Shown here: piece after piece, positions 33,216 to 46,100 of the stretch
How the letters are laid out: each line of letters starts with the position of its first letter
Numbering within the stretch: the first letter of the stretch is position 1
Source of the DNA: Tupaia tana
Lineage: Eukaryota > Chordata > Mammalia > Scandentia > Tupaiidae
Direction of reading: 5' to 3'
Assembly (NCBI GenBank): GCA_026018925.1
Contig: JAKSZU010000012.1
Location: forward strand, 28,695,814 to 28,759,813
Length of the DNA: 64,000 nt
The notes under the pieces: generated by a model
Told to the model about the DNA's origin: nothing
Seen by the model: the letters and a program-made list of their open reading frames with translations, nothing else
Database searches by the model: none
Position numbers and translations under genes: made by a program

Positions 33216-33554
33216 ACTTTCTAACTCCCTAAGCTGCGATATTAAATCAAGAATCTCTGCTTTTAGTACTGTGTCAAATAATTTAGCCTGATCCAAGTCA
33301 ACATTCCTTGCATCATTATCTCCCACTCTTACTATCCTTTCCCACACACCAACTGGAAAAATCATGTAGTTGTTTTGGAGTGGGTCATATTTTATACTTC
33401 ACCTTTAGGGGCCTGAAGTACCTGTTGGGGTATTTGCCTCTCTCTCTCATATAGAAGAAATAAACTTTAAAAGGGAGTTTATAGTGAGAGTTTGCATATC
33501 TCTATTGCTACATTACATCATGGACTATTAGTGCTATTTACTGTTTTTATCTAT

Positions 33555-33775
33555 TTAGGGCAGGATGGTGGTATCGTGATTAAGGTGGCTGGATCTCATA
33601 TGGTAGGCTGTATGGTTTGAGTCTTAGACTTGGTGGCTAGAAAAACACACCAGGCGTGCCCAAAACCCCAAAAGGAGGGAAAAATGGAGAAGGGATTAGG
33701 GTGACCATCCCCCATGGGGCTGCTTTCTCACTTTCTCTGTCTCAGGAGAGCACATACATCCTATGACAAACTATG
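33555..33775 (+). repeat. tRNA-derived SINE, family 1/3 mosaic
   Basis: Head AGGGCAGGATGGTGGTATCG, body AAAACCCCAAAAGGAGGGAA, tail ATCCTATGACAAACTATG. Confidence 0.75.
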
Positions 33776-33998
33776 TTTTTAAGTATACTTATTTCTCCCA
33801 TGAGCAAGAAAGACAGAGAGACAGCATCCTCAATGGGGAATTGATGTTGTGATCCACCCCAGTTTGTCAGTCCTGGGTCAAGGGCTTGTACATACTCAGC
33901 ATGTTCAGGGAGGTTTCTGGATATGAACCAAGAATCCTCCCATGCAGGTCAGCCTCACAAAGTGTATCTTATCAGTATTCCACCATCCAGCCCTCTTC
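33776..33998 (-). repeat. Family 4 SINE
   Basis: CTCCCATGAGCAAGAAAGAC, GTTGTGATCCACCCCAGTTT, ending ATTCCACCATCCAGCCC. Confidence 0.6.
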
Positions 33999-34282
33999 TC
34001 CCTTTTCTTTTAAATGAGAATGTGCACAGGAGGGGAAGTGAGGTAAGTATTTTTGACATGGTCTCACTCCTACCCAGCCTCCCAGTTAGCTAGGACCATA
34101 GATATGAACCATCACACACAGTCTGTTTAGGTTGGCCTGGGAACCACACCTGGGCCTACCACGTGGACCCTTCCACTTACACCACCACAACTGGGCTGTC
34201 TTTTTACTACTTTAAAATAGTCACTATTCCCTTACATATAATCAGAGAACCAATTCAGAAAACTCTTAAGAGTCTGTCTCTC

Positions 34283-34515
34283 GGGACTAGCAGATGGTGT
34301 AATGGTTACATTGCTGGGCTACCACATGGCCAACTGCAGTTCAAGTCTCAGCCCGAGGCTTGAAACTCACACCGGGTGAATGTGCATGTGTGCCCAAAAT
34401 TCCAAGAGAAGAATGGAGGAGAAAGGATTGTGGCATGGCCATCCTCCCTGGGGGGTGATTTCTTGCTTTCTGTCTCTTCAGCAAGCACACACACCATACA
34501 GGGGGAAAAAAAAAA
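34283..34515 (+). repeat. Family 1 SINE
   Basis: Head GGGACTAGCAGATGGTGTAA, body AATTCCAAGAGAAGAATGG, tail AGGGGGAAAAAAAAAAAG. Flanks AGTCTGTCTCTC and AGTCTGTTCCTC are a diverged TSD. Confidence 0.88.
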
Positions 34516-34539
34516 GTCTGTTCCTCTAGACTCACTCTT

Positions 34540-34854
34540 GGCACCAAAATCTTTTAGTCAGGGTTCTCTAGAGAAATGGAACCAAAACAATGTGTGTATG
34601 TATAGAGAATTATTTTAAATCATTGGCTTATGTGATTGTGGAAGCTGTCAAGTCTGAAATTAACATGGAGAACCAGAGGCTGAAGATCTGGAAAAGGACT
34701 AATGCTGCACCTGGAACACAAAGTCTAAGACAGAAGTCCCTTTTTCTCGAGACCAGCAGACAGCATAATGGTTATGTCACTGTACTCCCACATAATCGAC
34801 CATGGTTCAAGTCCCAGACCTGGGAGCTTTAAACTCATAGAGAGAGAGAGAGAG

Positions 34855-34896
<42 letters not shown>

Positions 34897-35096
34897 CCAA
34901 AGATCCTGAGAAGAGAATGGAGAAGGGACTGCAGTGTGGCCATCCCCTCTGGGTGGTGATTACATGCTTTCTGTCTCTGTCTCATCTCAAAGGACCTCTC
35001 AGAGGACCTTTCTCTCTTAAGGCCTTCAATTGGTTAGCTAAGGCCATCCATATTATAAAGGATAATCCACTTGACTAAAAAAAATCTACCAATCTT
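34540..35096 (+). repeat. Ancient interspersed repeat (class unresolved), split by a SINE
   Basis: GTCAGGGTTCTCTAGAGAAA, TTGGCTTATGTGATTGTGGA, AGTCTGAAATTAACATGGAG is a recognisable mammal-wide repeat. It resumes after the SINE as ACCTTTCTCTCTTAAGGCC. Confidence 0.5.
34749..34993 (+). repeat. Family 1 SINE with internal (GA)n(GT)n expansion
   Basis: The head is intact. After TTTAAACTCAT the body is replaced by (AG)n then (TG)n at about 34839-34888, then AAAGATCCTGAGAAGAGAA resumes. The expansion sits where other copies read GTGTGCGTGCGTGCC. Confidence 0.88.
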
Positions 35097-35356
35097 GGAC
35101 CAGCAGAAGGCATAATGGTTATGTCACGTAACTCCCACATAGTTGACTATGGTTCAAATCCCGGACCTGGTGGCTCAAAATTCATGCCAGGCACATGTGC
35201 ATGCATGCCCAAAATCCCAAGAGGAGAATGGAGGAGAAGGGATTGCAGCATGTCTATCCTCCTTGGGGGATGATTTCTTACTTTCTGCCTGTCTCTGTTA
35301 GTCTCTCTGGCAAGCATGTGTACACTATAGCAAAAATCTCTCTAAAAAAAAAAAAA
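35097..35356 (+). repeat. Family 1 SINE
   Basis: Full-length. TSD AAAAAATCTACCAAT on both sides. Confidence 0.92.
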
Positions 35357-35397
35357 ATCTACCAATTTAATGTTATTCTTAAAATACCTTGACAGAG

Positions 35398-35668
35398 GGA
35401 CCAGCAGTCAGTGTAATGGCTATGTCGCTGAACTCCCATGAAGCTGACCACAGTTCAAATCCCGGACCTGGTGGCTTAAATTGACGCCAGGTGCGTGTAC
35501 GTGTGTGCCCAAGATCCCAAAAGGAGTATGGAGGAGAAGGGATTGTGGCATGGCCATCCCCCTGAGGGGTGATTTCTCGCTTTCTGTCTCTCTGTCTCTC
35601 TCTGGCTTTCTGGCGAGCGCACGCATCCTATAGCAAAAACCTCTCCCCCCCCAAAAAAAAAAGAAAAA
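35398..35668 (+). repeat. Family 1 SINE
   Basis: Full-length from GGGACCAGCAGTCAGTGTAA to CCTCTCCCCCCCC and an A tail. Confidence 0.92.
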
Positions 35669-35679
35669 CGCTGAAATGA

Positions 35680-36255
35680 AAAATTCACTAAAGATGTTCA
35701 ACTGACTTGAGGAGCGAATCAGTAAACTTGAAGACAGGACAATTGAAATTTGAGTCTAAAGAGCAGAAAGAAAAAAAGAATGAGCAGGCTGACACCATGG
35801 CTTTGTAGGTAAGGGAGCTGGATCCCACATGGCTGACTGCAGTTTGAATCCCAGCCCTGGTATCTTGAGAAACCTGCTAGGCCCATATGTGTGCCCCAAA
35901 TCCTGACAGGATAGAGAAATGGAGAAGGGATTGTGTTGTGACAATGCCTCACTGTGGGGTGTTTTCTCCCTCTCCCAAGTGCAGGTGCCTTCCAGCAAAA
36001 TTTTAAAAAGAGAGAGATAAGAATGAAGAAAAGTGAACAGAGTCTAAGGGACTTATAGGGACACTATCAAATGGACAGATAGATGCATTAAGGAATCACA
36101 GGAGAAATGAAAAAGGCAGGAAGATTTAAAAAATAATGGCCAGAAACTTCCTAGATTTAATCAAAGACATGAATCTACAAATCCAAGAAGTCCAAGAAAT
36201 TCCCATTAGGATAAACTCAGGGACCTGTATCAAGACACAGAATGAAGCTGTCAAG
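35680..36255 (+). mobile_element. LINE-1 ORF1 fragment, split by a SINE
   Basis: GATGTTCAACTGACTTGAGG, GTAAACTTGAAGACAGGAC (coiled-coil coding region), then after the SINE AAAGTGAACAGAGTCTAAGG to ATGAATCTACAAATCCAAG and GATAAACTCAGGGACC, as in L1 ORF1. Stops are present. Confidence 0.75.
35782..36013 (+). repeat. Family 3 SINE in L1 ORF1
   Basis: Head GCAGGCTGACACCATGGC, body CCCCAAATCCTGACAGGATA, tail CCTTCCAGCAAAATTTTAAA. Confidence 0.85.
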
Positions 36256-36262
36256 ACATTAG

Positions 36263-36430
36263 GGACACCAGGATGGCATAGCAGTAATACACTAATACCA
36301 GATCTATATGGAAGATCACTGGCTTAATTCCCTGGTTGACTTACACATGCCTGCCACATGTGCACACCCATGACCTGAGTGGGTTGGAAAGGCTGGCAGT
36401 GGGGCAGTGGGGTAGAAAAAGAATAAAATG
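36263..36430 (+). repeat. Family 4 SINE
   Basis: GGGACACCAGGATGGCATAGCA head, CACACCCATGACCTGAGTGG body, GGGGTAGAAAAAG end. Confidence 0.6.
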
Positions 36431-37068
36431 AGGATACCCAAATGCCCTCCAACAAATGAATGGATTAACAAATTGTAGTATATACTAACAATGTAATATT
36501 ATTTGGCCTTTAAAAAAGACTACATTGACAGGGACCAGCAGTTAGTGTTAATGGCTTTGTTGCTGGACTCCCATGTAGTCAACCATGGTTCGAGTCCTGG
36601 ACCTGGTGGCTTAATCCTGAGAGGAGAATTGAGGAGAAGGGATTGCGGCGTGACCATGCCCCTGGGGGGTGATTTCTCGCTTTCTGTCTCTCTTTTTCTC
36701 TATGTCTTTCTGGCGAGCACATGCTCCTTATAGCCAAAACCTCCCCCCCAAAAAAAGAAAAGACTACATTGACACATATGACATGAAAATGTTATGCTAC
36801 CTTGAAAACATTATGCTAAGTGAAATAAGCTAGACACAGAAGGATAAATACTGTATTTCATTTCTATGAGGTACCCAGAATAGGAATATTCATAGAGATA
36901 GAAAGCATAGTAGACTTTAGGGGAGGAAAGAAAGAGAAATTATTATTTTACAGATCCAGAGTTTCTATTTGGGATAATAAAACAGTCTGGAAATAGATAA
37001 TGGTGATAGTGATACAATATTGTTAATGTACTTACTGCCACTGAATTGTGTTTAAAAATGTATAAGAT
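36431..37068 (+). mobile_element. LINE-1 3' end, split by a SINE
   Basis: ACCCAAATGCCCTCCAACAA to GTAATATTATTTGGCC, then after the SINE AAATAAGCTAGACACAGAAG to a typical old L1 3'UTR end (TACTGCCACTGAATTGTG near 37031). Confidence 0.75.
36531..36763 (+). repeat. Family 1 SINE, body-deleted
   Basis: 17-bp TSD AAAAGACTACATTGACA around the insertion. After GGTGGCTTAA the copy jumps directly to TCCTGAGAGGAGAATTGAG, lacking about 40 bases of the body. Confidence 0.92.
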
Positions 37069-37255
37069 GGGGAGCCAGCAGGTGGCATGGTGTTTGAGGT
37101 GCTGGACTCTCACATAGCCAACCACAGTTTGAGTCCTGAATCTGGTGGTTTGCTTTTGCACTTTCTCTTTTTTTCTCTCTCTGGTAAGTGCATGTGCCCA
37201 CAGCAAATTTTAAACTAATATTAATAAATAAAATTAAATAAATAATTCTTTTGAA
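37069..37255 (+). repeat. Family 2 SINE
   Basis: Head GGGGAGCCAGCAGGTGGCAT, tail AATAAATAATTCTTTTG. TSD AAAATGTATAAGATGG/AAAATGTGTATGATGG. Confidence 0.9.
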
Positions 37256-37271
37256 AAAATGTGTATGATGG

Positions 37272-37510
37272 TAGGCCAGCTCCAAAGCACAGTGATTTTA
37301 TGCACAGAATACCAGATCCCACATGGCCAACTATGGTTCAAATTCTGGCCCTGGTGACATGAAAAACACACTGAGTCCATGCCTGTACATGCCTCAAATC
37401 CTGACAGGATGGAGAAATGTAAGAAAAAAGAATGAGGTATGGCCATACCCCAGGGGGTACTTTCTCTCAACCTGAGTACATGCACCCTCTGGCAATAAAA
37501 TAAAGTATGT
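37272..37510 (+). repeat. Family 3 SINE
   Basis: Head GTAGGCCAGCTCCAAAGC, body CTCAAATCCTGACAGGATGG, tail CTCTGGCAATAAAATAAAG. Confidence 0.85.
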
Positions 37511-37712
37511 AAAATGGTAAATTTTATGTCATACATATATATTACCATGGTTTAAAAAAGAGAGAGAAACAAGCCCATTAAATTCAAAATTCCATACAGA
37601 ATTTCACTGATCTGAGTACTCTTCCCCAAAACTTTCAACAGAAAAAACGTTTTCCTTTTAATTTGGCCTTCGTATGAAAATAAAATTAATCTCACACAAT
37701 CACTTAGAAAAG

Positions 37713-37718
37713 TTTATT
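37713..37718 (-). terminator. RRM1: Probable RRM1 polyadenylation signal
   Basis: AATAAA on minus (TTTATT on plus), about 395 bases beyond the RRM1 stop codon, with AT-rich sequence after it. It would give a 3'UTR of about 410 nt. Other AATAAA sites may be used; not tested. Confidence 0.55.
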
Positions 37719-38108
37719 TTTATTTCAGAATGACCTATAGGATCTTATGCAGATAAAAGTTCTATGAGGACTATTACTCAGGTTTGCTTCTAGGAATTCA
37801 CCAGTCAAAGCAGCAAAATTAAGTCTCCTTACCCAAACTGAGGTCATTAGGAAAGGAGCAATGAGTGACAAAACCTTAATCACTTCCTGTTTGCAAGATA
37901 ACTAAAACTTCAACTGTGATTCCCAATATACCCATTTTCTTTCAAAGAAATCATTATACTATATGGAAGTCATACTTTAAATCAATTATTCCTTCTGTTG
38001 CAATAAGGTCCAGCAAAACCTTACCACCTCAAGCAAACCCCCTACACCTATCAATGCTTAAGGAGTAGGTTGTCTACTGAAGACATGCTGTCTCTTCTAA
38101 ACCTTCCC

Positions 38109-38297
38109 TCAGGAGCCACACATCAGACACTCATCTCTGTTTTCCAAAGAGCAAACCATGGCTGCTGTGTTCCTCTCCTTCTCTTCTTCCTCTTTTGATG
38201 TCTTTTCCTTATCTTTCAACTTTTCCTTATTTAGAGTAAACTGGATTGGATTAGCTGCTGGTCTTGTCCTTAAGTAATACATCCCAGTCTTCAAACC
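38109..38297 (-). CDS. RRM1: RRM1 exon 19 (terminal coding exon)
   Basis: Codes residues 731-792 plus stop. Acceptor CTCTTGTAG. Contains [17 protein letters not shown] and the redox tail ECLMCGS. The [16 protein letters not shown] segment is typical of the flexible C terminus that re-reduces the active site. Confidence 0.97.
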   Translation of the reverse strand, partial: GLKTGMYYLRTRPAANPIQFTLNKEKLKDKEKTSKEEEEKERNTAAMVCSLENRDECLMCGS

Positions 38298-41200
38298 CTA
38301 CAAGAGAATTAAATACAACCATTAGGAGAAACTTTGTGAGAACATCAGACATTCAATAGCACAGTTTAAAATATATTTCCATAAACCAGGTCAGCCTCTT
38401 TTCTAAACCTGGAATTGTATCTCCTCTGAGAGGAGAAAAAAATCTTCCTGATTTTTTTCTTTCTTTTCTTTTTTTTTTTAACTTCAATCATTCTATACCT
38501 TTACAGCATATAAAATGAATTTTTTTAGCATGAGTACACTGTAGATCATTTTCCATAGAAAGTTGGGACAGTGATATCCTGTTCTTTTTCACCCTAGAAC
38601 AGATTTATCTCTTTGGAAATCTCAAATGTTTTTGTTCGTTTGTCTTGTTTTTATGTACATGACTTCTAAATTTGCCCAAGACAACATGTTTGCCTTAGAC
38701 AATAACTATTTAGACGGCTAGACTGTGTCTCTATATAACAACAAAACATGACTACTTTAAGGATAAAGATCATTTTCTATTCAGTATCTTCAGTCCTGGC
38801 ACATAAGAGATGATTCTATATAAATACGCATTATACTGCCAGGGAATAAGAATATAATCTAGAATCATAGAACTTTACAACTGGCAGTGACCACATAAAT
38901 AATTTGGCTTTTACACTGCAGATAAAGCAGACAAACACTGGATGTTTTTGAATAGTGAGTTGACAAGTGCAAGGTTTTATTTTAGGAATGGCAGTAGTAG
39001 ACAAGAGAACCTGCATCAGAGACACTAGAAGCAAAGAGATCTGTTAATAATGGCAGTGGAATAGGAAGGATAACATTAAAGAAAAGGTACAGAGACAACC
39101 AACACAACTTATTTAATTGCATGGAGAGTAAAGGAGGGGAGGATCATAAGTAATTCTAAATTTTCAAACCTAGAAATGCAATAATCCTAACTGAAACAAG
39201 AAAATCTAAAGCAAGAGTGTGATCTTGTACAAAATCCACAGGTTAGTTTTAACATGCTGGATTTGAAGTAAGAGCTTTTGGGTTGTAATATTTAATAGGT
39301 AGCTAGAATAGAAAACTGTTGCAATTCCCAAATATCCTGAGCTAGCAATTAAGTCCTCCTTGATTTCCCCTACCAACCTGCTTCCAGCCATAGAAGTGCA
39401 TACTGGTGAGTTTGCCATAGTTAGGTTCAGCAATATGGATGTTCAAAGACTGACTTTGATCAATGAAAGCACCTCTCTCGGCTGCCATCTTGAGAACAGT
39501 TTTCTGGGAGATTTCCCACACAGTCTTATAAAGTTGCTTCAGGTCATCAGGAATTTCTGGTATGCTCTGAAGAAGAAAAACCAAATTATTTATTCTGTTC
39601 AAGTTAAAGTAAATAGTATGATTAACAGAATAACGACACAAGAGTCTGGACTCCTGCCAGACCTGACCCTACTTACTATTTAGTATCATATGATAGGGCC
39701 CTTGTCAAGTTTGCCAAGACTGTGCACCTCTTATAAAGTCCAAAAACTCCCTATCTAGCCAACCATATATCAATCTGGTGGTAGTAATTTAAGCATCCAT
39801 CTTTAATTGGTTTATGGCCAAAACATTCATTGTCCTGGGGGCACTTAAGAAAGGCAGAAAATTTTAGAAGTAGCAATAAATAACCCTTGAGTATTTCAGA
39901 AAACACAAATAATCAGAGCTGTACCTCACAAGGACATGATGAAGGGAAGCAATGAGATCAAACTTCTAGGGGGCCAAATGGTGGCACAGAAGTAAAGTGC
40001 ACTTCTCTACAAGGCTGATCCACATTCAAGATTCTGGTTGGCATCCAGAGACCTTCCCAAGGGCACCAGGCACACTCATGCCCAAAACCCAGGGCTGGCT
40101 GGGGGTGGACTAGGGTATCAAGACCTTGTCAGGGTGATGTCTCTGTCTCTCTTGCTCACTCAGAGGAAGTAAATACACTTAAAAAAAAGGGGGGGGGGGG
40201 GCCAGCATGTGGCATGGAGGTTAAGGCGCTAAATCCCACATGGCCAGTTTCACAGTTTTGAGTCCTGGACCTGATGGGTTGAGAATTGCACCAAGGTCAT
40301 GTGCCCAAAATCCTGAGAAAAGAATGGAAGAAAAGGGATTTGTGGTATGGCTATCTCTCTCTCTCTCTGCCAAGCACACATGACTTATAACAAACACTAA
40401 AACTTTAAAAAAAAAAAAAAAAAATCAAGTAAGGTAACATATAAACTCCACTTGGAGTAAAAAGAAATGAGGTTTTCTTAGATCTAGGGTTAACTTGTAT
40501 TCAAATCACACAGACTTGTTAATGCTGCAGTTTCTGTCACCAGATACAGAAATGTTATAAAGAAAATATTTATGTTGTCAAGCAGACCAATGTTTAAACA
40601 GAGATCTCCATCTACAAATAAGTGGTTCTTGATTCTTCTTTTTTTTTTTTGAGGGGGGAGAGGTTTTTGCTATGGGGCGTGTGCACTCACCAGAAAGACA
40701 GAGAGAGACAGAAAGCAAGAAATCACCCCCTGGGAGGATGGTCACGCCACAATCCCTTCTCCTCCATTCTCCTCTCAGGATCTTGGGCACGCACGCACAC
40801 GTACCCAGCATGAGTTTAAGCCACCAGGTCTGGGACTCGAACCGCAGTCAACTACATGGGAGTCCAACGACATAGCCATTACACCAACTACTGGCCCCAG
40901 TTCTTGATTCTTAGCCACAAATATTTCATTGTTAAACATTATTTGATACTATCTTTTGTACTATTAGTCCTTAATTTTTTCTTTTTCTTTTTTTCTTTTT
41001 TTGGAGAGGTTTTTGCTATAGGGCACGTGCGCTCGCCAGACAGACAGAGAGAGACAGAGAGACAGAAAGCAAGAAATCACCCCCCAGGGGGGATGGCCAC
41101 GCCGCAATCCCTTCTCCTCCATTCTCCTCTCGGGATCTTGGGCACGCACGCACACGCGCCCGGCATGAGTTTAAGCCACTGGGTCCAGGACTCAAACCGC

Positions 41201-43162
41201 GGTCGACTATGTGGGAGTCCAGCAACATAGCCATTACGCTAACTGCTGGTCCCAGTCCTCAATTTTTTCTATGCATTCTAATTAAATTTCACTCTCTAAT
41301 ATCAGTGGTTCCCAAACTGTGATGCACTTTAGAATCACCTAAATAATCTTTTTAAAAATTTTATACATTTAATCACTATACACCACTTTGCTTGTTAGTT
41401 GAATTTACCCAGCATGAATATGCTTCACAGCAGTACAGTTGAGGATACAAAACACATTATCAAAAGATAACAACCCATTTCTGTGTCTCATAAATGTCTT
41501 ACCTCTCCATTTTCTTCAATTTCTTTCCTTACATTCTCACCCTTCTCCCACCCTCTTTCCACACTGTCTCCAGAGTCTATAACCATTTTTAATGTTTCTA
41601 TGTCCTCTATTTTCTCAGTTTCTACCATAGAGTGTAGTATGCTAGTTGGTATGTTAGTGGAGATATACAATGTCTCCCTTTCATAGCCTGGCTTGCTTCA
41701 CTCAGTAGTAAATCTTCCTTATTTTTCCACTTTCTATCAAGTGCCAGGATCTTATTGTTTTTATGGCTGAGTAGTATTTCATAGAGTATATGTGCCAGAC
41801 TTTTCTAATCCATTCATCTGTTTGTGGACATCTGGGTTGGTTCCAAGGCTTAGCAATTGTGAATAATGCTGCAATAAACATAGATGAGCAAGTACTTTTC
41901 CAACTGAGCATTCTCCTATCCCTTGGATAGATTCCAGGAGTGGAATTGCTGGATCATATGGTAGTTCTATTTGTATATCTTTGAGAAACCTCCATATTGT
42001 TTTCTATGGTGGCTGGACCAATTTACATTCCCATACGCAGTGTAGGAGGGTTCCCCTTTCAACACATCTCCGTCAGCATTTATTGTTTAATCTTCCCTAT
42101 TCTGACAGGGGTTAGGTGGTATCTCATTGTGGTTTTTGATCTGCATCTCCCTTATGATGAGGGATATAAAGTATCTTAAAATACTAAGGTCTAGCACCCA
42201 GACATTCTTATTTAATTGGTACAGAGTATAACCTAGGCTTTAGGAATTTAAAAGCTTCTTGACTGATTCTAAAGTGCAGAAAAGTTGGAAACCACTATTT
42301 TATATTATTGTATAAACATGAGGGTAAGGGCTATATACATAATCTTCGCAAAACGGAGTTACATAAGCAGAGTTTATATAATCACAATGAGTGGCCCTTC
42401 TTTCCATTGTCTGGGATAAGTGAAGAGGCACCATAATGTCCAACTCAGCTCCTGAAGACTACACTCCATTTTCATTCTGTACCTGGATAGAGCCATTGCA
42501 TGCAATAATCTGGTTTTTCATCTCTTCATTCCACAAGCCCCGCTCAGTAAGGTCTTTCAGTAAGTGAGGATTTACAATCTGAATGGAAAAGCAGAAAAGA
42601 TAGGCTGAAATAAATAACAATAAAAGGACCTACACAGCTGGAGCTTAAAGTAAATAAGATCACTGATGGGGTCCGGACAGCAGTGAGGCAGCAACATTCT
42701 GCAATGCTAGCCCACACAGAAAGGTTCCATGTTTGTATGTAGATATCTCCCTGAGCAGGATGGGCACATACATGTACCCACGATCTGGGGCTGGCTTGGA
42801 CTAAGGTGAATCATAGCACCAAGACCCTGTTGGGGCTGCTGTCTGTCTGTCTGCCTGTCTCTCTCCCACTCAAGGAAGAAACAAACAACAACAACACTGA
42901 GCTATTTAATATTAGATAACTTGGTAAATTTTATTTTTCATAAACCTGGAAGTTCTGACCTATAACACAAAAGCTATATTCCTTTAAAATTTTGATATGG
43001 GCTATTCTAGAAACATAACATATTGTGGTAATCATCATAAAATGTATACATACATCAAATCATCACACATGTACCTTGAATATACATAACAGTTATTTAT
43101 TAATATACTTCAACAAAATTTTGAATTAAGAAGAATATATAGCATTAGTATTTGCAAAAGTG

Positions 43163-43199
<37 letters not shown>

Positions 43200-46100
43200 A
43201 ACACTGCCAAAGCTGGGTAAATCAATTGCGTTGTTGGAAAAGTCACGGCATAGTTTTTCTGGTTTTCTATGCAAAAATGTGTTGTGACTTTTCCAGCAAC
43301 CCAATACATGGATCGCCTCTCTTTTGTTTTTTCTACATATATGACAAATCCTTAAGTAAAAATATTAGAAATTATCTTCCCTAACTCTTACAGAAATTTA
43401 TTTCAGGATACTTGAAAATTCACAAATAAAAATCTTTTAAATTAAGAGCTCTCAATCCTAGCTATACCTAACAACTATCTAGGAATCTTTAAGAAATCTA
43501 CTGGTCCCCACCTCCGCCTGAAATCCTAATAACCAAGTTTCTGAGAAGGCATTTCTATATATATCTTGAATACTCTGATTTAAGGATCTGAGGTGGTAGT
43601 ATTACATGTATCACTATGATTTTAATGACTAAACATTATGTGAACGCTAATATCAACTTTATATTCAACCCCCAATAATTCATTTTTTCAGCAGGTATTT
43701 TAAAAATGCCCATTACATGCACAAATAACATTAGATATGACAAAGCTCTGCCCCAAAACTAAGGGGCACATTAAATATAAATGAGTATTTACTCCCACCA
43801 TAAAGACTTCCCTGTAGGTGTAGTTGTGGACCTCTCACCTGAAATTCTCCTGACAAGACTCTGCGAGTGTAGATGTTGCTGGTGTAAGGTTCGATGGACT
43901 CATTATTCCCCAAAATCTGAGCAGTTGAAGCAGTAGGCATTGGGGCAATAAGTAAACTGTTTCTTACACCATACCTAAAGAAAAGATTATTATTTAGGTG
44001 ATTATCCTAAAGCTATGATCTGTCAGAAAGGCAGCTACTTTATGTCATCGGAGTAAATGCAGATGATGCAACGTCATACATGCATTTAACTCACATGTTG
44101 ACTTTTGAGTTAAACACCTACAGGGACACAACTACACAGTATGAATGCTATAGCTCACCCTTCTTTTAAATGCCTATGAAACAGAATTGGCACAATGTCC
44201 TTACCATGCCAGGACTTAGGACACTTGCACTGTGGCATTCAGGCATCATAACAATTGATATGCCATCTTGCCCAGGGAAACGTTCAAATAGCTGACTGAG
44301 TTTCTCCAACTATATCAGGATACACTCATTCAATACCCACTGCTTTCTAAGTGTCCTTATGATCACTGTACTAGGCCCATAAGGAAACATAATGACATGA
44401 AAGTAGTCAGAATCAGACATGTATCACCCCGATTTTCCATTACCCTATGAATAAGAATTCATATTACACTGATATATTACATATATTCCTGACTTCCTCT
44501 ATTACATCTTCAATTATGTTCTTAGAAGGTTAAGTTCTTTTGACTCTTTTCAGTGTCAGAAATGTAGACTGACACACTACCATATCATCAAACTACCTCT
44601 GGTTCATTCAAAGTACAGCATAAAAGATATCAACTCTCTAACATCTTTCCTGACCAAGCAGGCAACAATTAAAGTGTTAAATGTGTTAAAGATAAATACT
44701 TGTTCAGCAACATTTCCTGTGACCCATATTTTTACATGTATTTTAACTATTGAAGTTATATGTCTTACCTTAATACTAACTTTCTCAGGCTAGCAGGTGG
44801 CATAGTGGTTAAGGGCATTGGACTCCCACATGGCTGACCATGGTTTAGAGTCCAGGACCTGGGAGATTGCTTTCTCACTTTCTCTCTCTCTCACCCTGCC
44901 CCTCTCTGGTCAAATTAAAATAAATAAATAAATAAATACATAAAGTTCAATAAAATAATTCTTTAAAAAAAATACTAACTTTCTCAAACACAAAAGGTAT
45001 GTCTGTCCTACATTCTATACCTATGGATTCATACAGTGCTTAGCACAGAGCCTCAGATCCTGATGGAGTCTACCCAACTAGGTTTTCAAGCTCACTGTCA
45101 CTTTCTAGTTGTGAGGTATCAAGCAAACCAACAACCATCTCCATGTGTTCACACTCTCATATAAAACACAAACATCATCTATCTACAGACAAAAAAAAAA
45201 GCGGAAGTCATAAAAATATGATATATCTGAACTATGGGATTGTTTGTAATCATTAAAAACAAAGGTGGACCTATAGGTACTAAAAGAGAAAGCTTTCCAA
45301 AATCAACCACTAAATATAAACTCACAAAGAATGTCAAGTTTGAGTCACATTTAAATGGCAAAATAGTGTGTATATGTATGTGTGTCTATCTGTCTGCAAA
45401 TGTACTGAAAAAAAGCTAGAAAAATACATATACTTGGGACTAGCAGTTAGTGTAATGGCTATGTCGCTGGACTCCCACGTAGTCGACCACGGTTCAAGTC
45501 CCAGACCCGGTAGCTTAAACTGACACCAGGCGCGTGTGCATGCCCAAGATCCCAAGAGGAGAATGGAGGAGAAGGGATTGCGGCATGGCCATCCCCCCTG
45601 GGGGGTGATTTCTCGCTTTCTATCTCTCTGTCTCTCTCTATCTGTCTGGCGAGCGCGCACGCCCTATAGCAAAAAAAAAAAAAAAAAACACATACTTAAC
45701 AAAACTTATCTTTGAGAAAATGAGTAAGATTTTTGTTTTATGGGACAAGTGGCTGGAAGAAGTACATATAAAGTCTTTTGCTTTTTGCCCCCTTTTTCTG
45801 TATTTGAATTTTATTAATAATTAATGTGTATTGGGACCAGCAGATGGCGTAATGGTTACGTTGCTGGACTCCCATATAGTTGACTATGGCTCAAGTCCTG
45901 CACCCAGCAGCTTAAAACTCATGCTGGGCGCATGTATGTACATGCCCAAAATCCTGAGAGGAGAATGGCGTGGCCATCCCCTCTGGGGGGGTGATTTCTC
46001 ACTGTCTCTCTGTCTCTCTCTCTCTCTCTCTCTGCCAAGTGAATGAGCCCTATAGCAAAAATCTCTCTCAAAAATAAAAATAATAACTAATATGCATTTA

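Larger units (their letters stand above)
31690..33370 (-). mobile_element. Endogenous retrovirus fossil, protease-polymerase region
   Basis: On minus, a retroviral aspartic-protease active-site motif Asp-Thr-Gly-Ser lies at 32011-32022, followed downstream (32010 to about 31690) by protease and early pol-like sequence with stops and frameshifts. A more upstream retroviral-looking frame lies at 33240-33365. Two SINEs interrupt it. No LTR was identified and no intact gene remains. Confidence 0.6.
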
